From JBBQUN01 sp963717115 (GTDB lineage Bacteria; Actinomycetota; Acidimicrobiia; Acidimicrobiales; SZUA-35): a stretch of DNA of 64,000 nucleotides. Position 1 is the stretch's first letter. Each line of letters starts with the position of its first letter. The translations under genes and the position numbers were made by a program. A model generated the notes under the pieces. The model saw only the letters and a list, made by a program, of their open reading frames with translations. It was not told the origin of the DNA and did not search any database. The stretch is from positions 434,001 through 498,000 of the forward strand of contig CAVQVO010000017.1 in the NCBI GenBank assembly GCA_963717115.1, given 5' to 3'. Of this stretch, positions 44,079 to 52,212 are shown one piece after another.

Positions 44079-45183
44079 GGTCGTGGATCTCCCGCCGCAC
44101 CAGCACGGCCCGCTGGTCGGCCAGGGCCGGCGGGAGCGAGGCGTACAGGTGATCGAACATGCTGACCGGCTCCTGCGGTGGCGTCGCGAGGTACGCGTCG
44201 GCGGAGGCCTCGATGCGCGCCTGGCAGTCGGCCTGCAGGTGTTCCTCGTCGTCCCGGCCCCAGCGACCGGTCGCCACCAGGTGGGCGCGAAGCCGGGCGA
44301 TCGGGTCGAGCGCCCAGTGCTCGCTGACCTCCCCGTCGTCGCGGTAGCGACTGGCGTCGTCGGCGGTCGTGTGATCGGCGAGGCGGTAGGTCAGCGCCTC
44401 GATCAGTGTCGGGCCCCCACCGCTTCGTGCCCGCTCGATCGCCTGCTCGACGACGGCCCGGACGGCGACCACGTCGTTGCCGTCGACCTGCTCGGCGGCG
44501 ATCCCGGCGGCGATGCCTTTCTGGGCCAGCGTCTCGGCGGCCGACTGGTTCGACCGCGGCACCGAGATCGCCCACTGGTTGTCGTCGACCACGAAGACCA
44601 GTGGCAGTCGGCGGACGCCGGCGTAGTTCAGGGCCTCGGAGACATCGCCCCGGGAGGTGGCTCCGTCGCCCATGACGCACACCGCGACCCGGGGCTCGCC
44701 CCGGAGCTGGAAGGCCAGGGCGACGCCGGCGGCGTGCGGCACATGCGTACCGATCGGCACGCAGATCGGGAAGTCCTCGCGTGGACCGGCGAAGTCGCTT
44801 CCCCGCTCGTCCCCGCCCCAGTAGAGGAGCAGCTCGGTCGGTGTCACGCCCCGGACGAACTGCGCACCCTGCTCGCGAAACGACGGGACGAGCACGTCCT
44901 CGGGCCGCATGGCCGCACCGACCCCGACCGACACGGCCTCCTGACCGAGCGACGAGGCGAACGTCCCGAGCCGTCCGGTGCGCTGGAGCGACACCGCCTT
45001 GGCGTCGAAGGTACGGGTCAGCCACATGGCCCGGTACAGCTCGATCAGCGTGTCGGGATCTCGAGCGAAGTCGGGGAGCTCGTCGCGCGTCGAGCCGTCG
45101 GGGTCGATGTAGGTGGTGCGTCGGACGACGAACGATGCAACGTCGGTCGAGACCGCAGCGCCATCTTTCCGCTGGTCGGACAC
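44071..45183 (-). CDS. bkdA: Branched-chain 2-oxoacid dehydrogenase E1 alpha subunit
   Basis: 370 residues from GTG 45183. The ThDP motif runs from GDGATSRGDVSEALNYAGV to VVDDNQWAISVPR. SYR-type substrate recognition is seen in TYRLADHTTADDASRYR, which holds the phosphorylation-loop His typical of branched-chain E1 alpha. It is the first gene of the four-gene operon. A strong hairpin separates it from the cytidine deaminase gene upstream. Confidence 0.94.
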   Translation of the reverse strand: MSDQRKDGAAVSTDVASFVVRRTTYIDPDGSTRDELPDFARDPDTLIELYRAMWLTRTFDAKAVSLQRTGRLGTFASSLGQEAVSVGVGAAMRPEDVLVPSFREQGAQFVRGVTPTELLLYWGGDERGSDFAGPREDFPICVPIGTHVPHAAGVALAFQLRGEPRVAVCVMGDGATSRGDVSEALNYAGVRRLPLVFVVDDNQWAISVPRSNQSAAETLAQKGIAAGIAAEQVDGNDVVAVRAVVEQAIERARSGGGPTLIEALTYRLADHTTADDASRYRDDGEVSEHWALDPIARLRAHLVATGRWGRDDEEHLQADCQARIEASADAYLATPPQEPVSMFDHLYASLPPALADQRAVLVRREIHDHG

Positions 45184-45259
45184 ACCCCCATCGTCGGCGT
45201 CGGATACGACGGGGCCAAGGGGCGAAGGTCATCCAGCCCGGCCCCGAGGATCTTCTCAA

Positions 45260-45301
45260 CCGAGGAGGCTCCGTACGTGGCGGCGTACGGAGCCTCCTCG
45301 G
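45260..45301 (-). terminator. Perfect 18-bp hairpin between cdd and the bkd operon
   Basis: CCGAGGAGGCTCCGTACG (45260-45277) pairs without mismatch with CGTACGGAGCCTCCTCGG (45284-45301) around the 6-base loop TGGCGG. It lies 29 bases past the cdd stop. On the minus strand it is followed by TTGAGAAG, so no strong U tract. Probably the cdd terminator. Confidence 0.7.
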
Positions 45302-45329
45302 TCGGTGGTGGCGAGCCGGGACGGGTGCG

Positions 45330-45740
45330 TCAGACCCCGGTCCGACGGCGGTGGGGCCCACGCGGCAGCAGGTCGAGGATGGCGGCGTCTCGAACGTCGT
45401 CGTCGCCGACGGCCGTGACCGTCACCGCCTCGCCCCCCAGTTCGAGGGCGACCTGGAGGCAGGCACCGCAGGGCCAGGTCAGCCCGTCGTCGGTGCTGGG
45501 AGCGTCGACGACGAGGTGCGCGGGACGAGAGCCCGAGGCGGCACAGTTGAAGAGCGCCACCCGCTCGGCGCACATGGCGAGCCCGAGCGAGATGTTCTCG
45601 ACGATGGCCCCGGTGTGGATGGTGCCGTCGGTGGCGAGCACCGCAGCGCCGGCGTCGAACTTCGTGTACGGCGCGTAGGCCCGACTTCTCGCCTCCCGGG
45701 CCGCAGCACGAAGCGTCTGGTGGGTGGAGTCGTCAGGCAT
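45330..45740 (-). CDS. cdd: Cytidine deaminase
   Basis: 136 residues. The zinc site is complete: CAERVALFNCA has the first Cys and the catalytic Glu, and PCGACLQVALE has the second and third Cys. The N-terminal AYAPYTKFDAGAAVLATDG is typical. It deaminates cytidine and deoxycytidine for pyrimidine salvage in the cytoplasm. It appears to be a single-gene unit closed by a strong hairpin. Confidence 0.95.
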   Translation of the reverse strand: MPDDSTHQTLRAAAREARSRAYAPYTKFDAGAAVLATDGTIHTGAIVENISLGLAMCAERVALFNCAASGSRPAHLVVDAPSTDDGLTWPCGACLQVALELGGEAVTVTAVGDDDVRDAAILDLLPRGPHRRRTGV

Positions 45741-45929
45741 CGGAGTCCCTTCGGGTGAGCGGTTGGGAGGAGGTCGGTGTACCGCTCGCCCCGATACAAG
45801 CGTCCAGGGCGCTGCCGATCAAGTCCTTGCTTCGTCGTCGTGGCGGAGGGGCGACGGCCGGAACACCCACGACGGACCGGTCGTTGCCACGAATCGGCAC
45901 GTCGCCCACGTTTCGGAGTAGGAACGGGC

Positions 45930-46496
45930 ATGTCCTCGACGAGCCCGCAGCCATCGACCACCGACGATTCCTCCACGTCGACCGAGCCCCTCGCGCCGAT
46001 TCCCCGGCACCTCGTGATCACGGGCGCGATGGGGGTCGGCAAGTCCACCACCGCCCAGGCCGTGGTGGCTCGGACCGGCCTGACCTGGCGGGACTCCGAC
46101 ACCGATCTCGAGCGACTGTTCGGAGTCACCGGATCGGTGTTGGCCGACCGCCACGGCGTCGACGAACTGCACCGGTTGGAGGCTGCGGTCCTCCTCGGGG
46201 CCCTGGCGTCGGTCGAGCCGACGGTGATCTCGTGTGCGGCGTCGATCGTCGAGGACGTGCGGTGTCGGGAGGCGCTCAGGCGCCGGGCCCACGTCGTGGT
46301 GCTCGAGGCACCCGTCGACGTGGTGGCCGACCGCATCGTCAGGGGACTGCACCGGCGCCCGATGGACCGCGACGAGTACCTGGCCCTGCAAGCCCGCCGG
46401 GGCCCGATGTTCGCCTCGATCGCCGACCTCCGCCTCGAGACCACCCAGCCACCGAACACCCTCGCCGCCACCATCGTCGACCGTCTGATCGGCTGA
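45930..46496 (+). CDS. Shikimate-kinase-like P-loop kinase
   Basis: 188 residues. HLVITGAMGVGKSTTAQ holds the Walker A motif (about residue 35) and WRDSDTDLERLFG the usual Asp pair after strand 2 of the shikimate kinase/AroK family; RRPMDRDEYLALQARR lies in the lid region. No other aromatic-pathway genes are adjacent, and the shikimate-binding Arg/Gly-Gly motif is not clear, so it may phosphorylate another small substrate. A Ser/Thr-rich N-terminal tail of about 25 residues precedes the fold. Confidence 0.72.
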   Translation: MSSTSPQPSTTDDSSTSTEPLAPIPRHLVITGAMGVGKSTTAQAVVARTGLTWRDSDTDLERLFGVTGSVLADRHGVDELHRLEAAVLLGALASVEPTVISCAASIVEDVRCREALRRRAHVVVLEAPVDVVADRIVRGLHRRPMDRDEYLALQARRGPMFASIADLRLETTQPPNTLAATIVDRLIG

Positions 46497-46506
46497 AGGC
46501 GGTCCG

Positions 46507-46746
46507 GTGAGGTCTGGCGAGGAGTTCCGGTTCGTGGCGTTCGGTGGCTCTCCCCAGAGTGCGCACGGCGTCGACATCACCGACTCGATCGATGCCGGTG
46601 TCGCCTCGCTCTCGTGTCACCGGCTCTACCTGGACCATCTCGACGAGCCGACCGACCCCGATTCGTTCCTCCGTGGGTCGGCCGAAGCCACCGGACCGAG
46701 ACTCGGTGTGACGCTGGCGACGACGTTCGAGCTGCTCTTCCCCTGA
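46507..46746 (+). pseudogene. C-terminal remnant of a PIG-L-type deacetylase
   Basis: 79 residues from GTG 46507. GVDITDSIDAGVASLSCHRL followed by DPDSFLRGSAEATGPRLGVT and the ending ATTFELLFP resemble the last quarter of PIG-L/LmbE-like deacetylases. The zinc-binding N-terminal part (HPDD) is absent and the sequence just upstream belongs to the kinase gene. It is probably a leftover of a deleted gene; a small free-standing protein is the alternative. Confidence 0.5.
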
Positions 46747-46823
46747 TCCCGGCGGTTGCGGGCGCCGGACCCGGGGGTCGTCCCGCCTAATTCGGCCGTC
46801 GGCGGCACCGAAGTTGGGGTCAC

Positions 46824-47489
46824 GTGCCCCGATACCGGAAAGAGTGCCGATTGGGACCAGCAATCCCAACGCGAGACGAGTCCCCGAGCCGACCGCGGCT
46901 CGGGATCGGCGCGCCCGGCGTCCGGACCGTGGCCGTCGCCGGTTCGGTGGTGCTCCTGGCGATGGCCATCCTGGCGTGGTCGACCATGACGACCGCATCG
47001 GCGGGTTTCGTCGGTTCGACGTCGACCGAGAACTCCCTGTTCCGGGCGGCCACGGTCGATCTCGAGGTCGGCGCCGGCGCCGGCTCGTCGACCAGCCTGC
47101 GCCTGGATGCCGACGGGCTCTATCCCGGACTCGTCGTCGAGCGCTGCCTGCTCGTCTCGTATCGGGGCACCCTGTCGGCCGGCGACGTCCGACTCCACGG
47201 CGTTCGGGAGGACGGGTCGGGGCTCGAGCCGTACCTGCGTACCCAGGTCGAGCTGGGGTCGGGCCGCTCGGCCGACTGTGCAGACTTCCGGGCTGCGACC
47301 ACGGTCTTCACGGGCACGCTGGACGAGCTGTGGCAGCGCCACGGCACCTTCGCCGACGGCCTCGTCCTCATGCCGGCTGCCGCCGACGGCGACTCGTTGG
47401 TCGTGCGGTTCCGGGCCGAGGTCGAGTCCGACGATCGGGCCCAGGGGCTCACGACGCGGTTCTCGTTCGTCTTCGAGGCCCGGCCATGA
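46824..47489 (+). CDS. TasA/camelysin-like secreted protein 1
   Basis: 221 residues from GTG 46824. The signal segment VAVAGSVVLLAMAILAWSTM is followed by TENSLFRAATVDLEVG, the pattern (small-x-N-x-F-x-A-x-T-V-D-L) of SipW-processed TasA/CalY proteins. The body is beta-rich with two Cys (about residues 111 and 152). It overlaps the start of the signal peptidase fusion (ATGA), so enzyme and substrate are translated together. It likely forms or caps extracellular fibres. Confidence 0.7.
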   Translation: MPRYRKECRLGPAIPTRDESPSRPRLGIGAPGVRTVAVAGSVVLLAMAILAWSTMTTASAGFVGSTSTENSLFRAATVDLEVGAGAGSSTSLRLDADGLYPGLVVERCLLVSYRGTLSAGDVRLHGVREDGSGLEPYLRTQVELGSGRSADCADFRAATTVFTGTLDELWQRHGTFADGLVLMPAAADGDSLVVRFRAEVESDDRAQGLTTRFSFVFEARP

Positions 47490-50426
47490 GCGAACGCGAC
47501 GAGCGAGGCCTCGAACGGGTCCTGCGCACGGTGGTCGTCCCCGGCGCGCAGTTGGTGCTGTGGCTGTTCCTGTACCTGACGGTGCTCCTCGGTGGCTGGA
47601 TCCTCCTCGGCACGACGATCGGTGGCTGGAAGCCCGTGGTCGTGTCGTCGGGATCGATGGCACCGGAACTGGGGATCGGCGACGTGCTCCTCGTCGACGA
47701 CGGTCCGGACGATCGGATCGCGCAACGAAGCGTGATCGTGTTCGAACGAGATGGTGAGCTGATCGTGCACCGGGTCTTCTCGGTCGAGCCCGACGGCTAC
47801 GTCACCAAGGGCGACGCCAATCCGACCCCGGACACCCAGCGCGTCACCGATGCCGACATCGTCGGGGCCGGACGGCTCGTCGTTCCCCTCGTCGGGCTGC
47901 CGCGGGTGTGGGCCGACGACGGCAACCACCTGGCTCTGGGCGCCTGGTCGGTGTTGATGCTCGGGGGCGTGGTCCACCTGGTCGTCCTCGCGAGTCGACA
48001 GGTCCGCAACGGCAGTCCGCCGAGGGTGGAGCCGACCGACATGGCGATCGCCCAGCGAGGCGTCCGCCGGGTTCGCTTCATGGTGGCCGTCCTGATCATG
48101 TGCCAGTACGCGCTCGATCCGTCGCGCTTCGACGTCCTCGACCGAAGCGGCGGCCGGCTTCCCATGATGCTCGTGTCGGTCGGGCTGTTGCTCGGCACCA
48201 ACCTGGCGTCGGTCGCCGTTCCTCCCTCGATCGTCAAGCGCCGCACGCTCCCGGCCATCGAACTGGCGCTGGACACCCTGCTCGTCGTGCTCCTCACGAC
48301 GCTCACCGGAACCTCCGGCGTCGGCTGGGTGCTGTTCGCCCTCCCGATCATCGAGGCGGCCGTGCGGTTCCGTCTCGTCGGAGCGCTGAGCCACTGGATC
48401 GTGCTGACCATCATCACCATGGCGGCGAGGATCTGGACCGACGCCCTGACCCCGACGGCCAACCTGTTGGAGGACCTCGAGGCCGTGCTCGATCAGCTGA
48501 GCGTGCTGTTCCTGGTCGTCGTTCCCGGCGCCTACCTGGCCGAGCAACTCGTCGGCGATGTGGCGTCGCAGCAGGAGGAGACCGGTCGCGCCCTCGACCG
48601 CGGTCGTCTCCTCGAACGCGTCGCCGAAGCGGGACGCGAAGTCTCCCGGCTCGGCGGGGGACACGTCGATGCCATCGTGGACGGCACCCGACATCTCGGC
48701 TTCGACGTGGTCGACGTGTTCGTCGCCGGACCCGAGGCCGAGTGGCGGCACGTCGCCGGCGACCTCGCCGGCCTCCCGCGGCCCGGGGAGGACGGCAGTG
48801 GGCTGCGGACCGTGGATCTCGTCCACGACGTGGTCCTGGTGGACCGGGACGACGACGAGGCCGCCGAGGTCCAGGCCCTCCTCGATCACGACCTCGAGGC
48901 GGTCATCGTGCAGACCGTCAGTCAGCGGGAGGAACGACGAATCGTCCTCCGAGCCGGGCTCCGGTCCGGAACCGAAGCCACTTCGGCCAGCATCGACGCC
49001 TTCCGCCTGCTGGCGGGTCAGGCCTCGGTGGCGCTGCGCAACGACCACCTGTTGAACGAGATCACGGCGATCCACGAGGAACTCGAGCAGCGTGCCCAAC
49101 ACGATTCGTTGACCGGCCTGCCGAATCGGGTGTTGCTCCTGACCGCCCTGGGCGAGGCGCTGGCCGAGCCGGCGGCGCGACCCGCCCTGCTCTTCCTCGA
49201 TCTCGATGGCTTCAAACCCGTGAACGACCGACTCGGTCACGATGTCGGCGATGCGCTCCTTCGGCTGGTTGCGCAGCGTCTCCGGTCCGCCGTCCCCACC
49301 GGGGCGCTCGTCGCCCGGGTCGGCGGCGACGAGTTCACCATCCTGCTGCCGGGAACCGTCGGCGACGAGGAAGCCGTCGAGATCGCCGAGCAGGTCCGGC
49401 AGGCGATCCGCGAACCGTTCGAGCTCGGTGGCAACATCGTTCACATCGCGGCCAGTGTCGGCATCGCCTTCGGCGCCCCAGGAGTCGGCGAGAGCGAGCT
49501 GATCCGGCGGGCCGACGTCGCCATGTACCGGGCGAAGCACGACACCGTGGAACACGGACCGGTGATCCACCGGCCGGAGTTCGACGAGGCCGGGGCCCGA
49601 CGATCCCGACTTGATCACCGACTTCCGTCGTGCCCTGTTCCGCAACGCCCTCCACCTCGAGTACCAACCGATCTTCGCGCTCGGCGACGGGCTCGAGATG
49701 CGGGGCGTCGAGGCGCTGCTGCGCTGGGACCACGACGAGCTGGGAGCCGTACCTCCCGGGGACATCCTCGAGATCGCCAGGACGGCCGACGTCCGCGACC
49801 GCCTGCACCGCTGGATCACCGCACAGGCGTGCCGGGACGCTGCGGGCTGGGCCCGCCTGGGGGTCGGAGCTCCGCCGTTCGTCACGGTGAACGCATCACC
49901 CGAAGAGCTCGGTTCTCGGAACCTGGTGAACAACGTCGCCATGGCGCTCACCGAGAGCGAGTTGGCGCCGGACCGCCTGTTCGTCGAGATCAGTGAGCGG
50001 CTGGTGTCGCCCGACGTGCCCCAGGTGATCGCCAACATGCAGGCGCTCCAGGTCGCCGGCGTGCGCATGCTGCTCGATGACTTCGGCGAGGGCCGGACCT
50101 CGTTGTCCTACATGCACGAGCTGCCCGTCGCCGGGATCAAGCTCGACCGCAAGCTCGTCGTGAATTCGTTGCGTTCGGTCACCGATCGGATCGTTCTCGA
50201 GTCGATCGTGGAGCTCTGCGATCGGCTGGGCCTCGAGGTGATCGCCGAGGGCATCGAGACCGAGGACCACCTCGAGGTGGTTCGAGCGGTCGGTTGTGGC
50301 CTGGCCCAGGGCTACCACCTGGCCCGCCCACTCCGTTCGCAGGCCATCACCGCCATGCTCCTCGATGGTCTCCGAATGGGCGATCGTTCGTCTGCTCCGG
50401 CGATGGCCGATCGGGATGGTGCCTGA
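47486..50426 (+). CDS. SipW-like signal peptidase fused to membrane, GAF-like, GGDEF and EAL domains (one +1 frame change)
   Basis: The joined product is about 979 residues. Residues 20-170 are an ER/SipW-type signal peptidase between two helices: catalytic Ser 57 in VVSSGSMAPELG, His 95 in ELIVHRVF, Asp 110 in TKGDANP. Residues about 195-355 contain about six membrane helices, 365-525 a GAF-like region, 535-690 a GGDEF domain with intact GGDEF (613-617) and no RxxD inhibitory site. After a frame change near 49599 comes an EAL domain: VEALLRWD, NASPEEL, VEISERLV, LLDDFGEG, AEGIETED and QGYHLARPL are all kept. Without the extra base the frame is continuous. It should cut TasA-like preproteins outside and make or break cyclic-di-GMP inside. 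Confidence 0.85.
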
Positions 50427-50429
50427 GTC

Positions 50430-51053
50430 ATGGCCCGACCACTGCCCACCGGGCTCACGTCGCCGCCGGGGGCGAGCCTCACACCCGAGGAACGTCCGCC
50501 GTCGGGCCGGCTCGACCGGGCGGCGGCCCGGGCGTTCGCGGCGGCGATCTCGTCGTTGATCATCGCGACCCTCGTGGTGAGTCATTCGGCGCAAGCCCTC
50601 GATCCGGAGGGCACGGTTGCGGCGAACAGCGTCGCCGCCGGCACGGTGACCCTCGTCGACGACGACCAGGGCCGGTCGCTGGTGAACCTGAACGACATGG
50701 CGCCCGGTCGCCCGGTCGAGGAATGCATCGTCGTGTCGTACGAGGGTTCGGTGTTGCCGGTCGACGTGAGCCTCCTCGCGACCGTCACCGGGTCGTTGGC
50801 CGACCACCTCCTGGTCGCCGTCGAACGGGGAACCGGGGGTCGCTTCTCGTCCTGCGACGACTTCGTCCCTGCCGAGCAGGTCTATTCCGGGACTGCCGGC
50901 CAGTTCGGCCGTACCGAGCCGATCCGGGTGGCGACGGTGCGCAACCAGTACGAGGACATCGCCTTCCGGTTCCGGTTCGAGGTGCTCGATGACGCCGAGG
51001 CGGTCGGCCAGGCCAGCGCGATCGACTTCGTGTGGGAGGCCGTCCCGTCATGA
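50430..51053 (+). CDS. TasA/camelysin-like secreted protein 2
   Basis: 207 residues. A membrane helix (about residues 35-52) is followed by GTVAANSVAAGTVTLVDDDQ, the SipW-substrate pattern, then LNDMAPGRPVEECIVVSYEG. The second half ends FRFRFEVLDDAEAVGQASAI, very like protein 1 in arrangement, so they are paralogues. It starts 3 bases after the fusion gene and overlaps the next gene (ATGA). Confidence 0.7.
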   Translation: MARPLPTGLTSPPGASLTPEERPPSGRLDRAAARAFAAAISSLIIATLVVSHSAQALDPEGTVAANSVAAGTVTLVDDDQGRSLVNLNDMAPGRPVEECIVVSYEGSVLPVDVSLLATVTGSLADHLLVAVERGTGGRFSSCDDFVPAEQVYSGTAGQFGRTEPIRVATVRNQYEDIAFRFRFEVLDDAEAVGQASAIDFVWEAVPS

Positions 51054-51677
51054 GGACCGTCGGTCTCCGCCAGCCGATCGTGGTGTTCGCGCTGGCCATC
51101 ATCGGTTTCGGCGGGTTGCTCGGTCCGGCGCTCCTGGTCTTTCGCGGTGAACGGGGCCAGGCCGCCTTCGGCGACAGTCAGACCGTGGGTGTCAACCGCC
51201 TCTCGAGTGCCACCGTCGACGTCGAGATCGGCTCCCGGAGCGTCTCGTTGTCGAGTGTCGATCTCGCCCCGGGTGACCGTGTGGTGGGATCGATCGAGGT
51301 TCGCAACGAGGGAACGTTGCCCCTTCGCTACGCGCTCGTCGACGAGTCGGCGACCGGCCCCTTGCTGCCCTGGTTGACCTGGGAGCTGTGGGACGCTCCG
51401 ACTCCGTCGCGCTGCGGGACGAGCCCGACCAGCGTCAACGGGCTCGTCGACGGGTTGGTGCTCGGGCCGAGGACGGGTTCTGGCACCTCGCCCCGTCCTG
51501 GGCGATGTCGCCACCGGATTCGACGAGGGTGACCGCACGATCCAACCCGGATCCGACGAAACCCTCTGTGTGGCCGTGGTGCTCTCGCTCGACGCCCCCG
51601 ACGCGCTCCAAGGTCGTCGGCTCGAGCAGCAGTTCACCGTCGTCGCCGAACAACACACGGGCGAAGCGGACTCATGA
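51050..51677 (+). CDS. TasA/camelysin-like secreted protein 3 (one +1 frame change)
   Basis: The joined product is about 208 residues. VFALAIIGFGGLLGPALLVF is the signal helix. It is followed by GDSQTVGVNRLSSATVDVEI, then VDLAPGDRVVGSIEVRNEGT, the strand-and-turn core of TasA-like folds. The frame changes near 51492 in a run of C residues; afterwards it reads GDVATGFDEGDRTIQPGSDE and ends EQHTGEADS. The stop overlaps the second signal peptidase start (ATGA). Confidence 0.7.
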
Positions 51678-52212
51678 ACCGACCGATCTCCGACCTCGGC
51701 CCACGAAACCGCCTCGGCTCACGGATCCGACTCGCGATCGCGGCGTCCTCGGCCCTGATCATCGCGCTGGTCGTGGTGGCGTCGGTGGGCCTGGTCCAGG
51801 GATACCGGCCGGTGATCATCACCACCGGGAGCATGGAGCCCACGGCACCCCCCGGGTCGGTGGTCATCGCCCGGCCGTTGACGCACGTGGTCGCCGGAGA
51901 CGTCCTGGTGATGCCTCGGGACGGCCGGGCGACCGTGACGCACCGGGTCATCGAGGTCGAGAACGACGATCGTGGCGGGCGCTATGCCATCACTCGGGGC
52001 GATGCGAACGCCACCAGCGATGCCGCGCCCTATCCACTCGGCGAGTCCGAACTCGTGGGTCGCTGGATCGTTCCGGGCGCCGGGCGTGTGCTCCTCGCGC
52101 TTCGGATCGCCTGCGCTCGCACTCGTCGTGATCGTGCTGGCCGTCGTCGCCCTCTCGCTGACCGCACTCCGACGGATCTGGCACGCCGGACCGTCGCCGG
52201 CCGATCCGGTGA
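51674..52212 (+). CDS. SipW-like (ER-type) signal peptidase I (frame changes at the 3' end)
   Basis: About 179 residues. An N-terminal helix (18-42) precedes the catalytic Ser 53 in ITTGSMEPTAPPG, His 90 in ATVTHRVIEVE and Asp 110 in TRGDANATSD, the Ser-His-Asp set of archaeal/ER-type enzymes. After a frame change near 52100 a C-terminal helix follows (PALALVVIVLAVVALSLTAL). The exact end is uncertain: TGA at 52210-52212, overlapping a GTG at 52209, would fit the operon style but needs one more extra base. It is a stand-alone counterpart of the peptidase domain in the fusion at 47486. Confidence 0.8.

Noticed and set aside
46815..46835. E-box-like CACGTG flanked by GGGG and CCCC at the start of TasA-like gene 1
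   Set aside because: It overlaps the GTG start codon and the arms are not symmetric about the centre, so it is probably chance in GC-rich sequence.
47120..50068. Antisense frame of about 982 codons opposite the signal peptidase-GGDEF fusion
   Set aside because: No recognisable domain, and the sense frame has catalytic motifs throughout.
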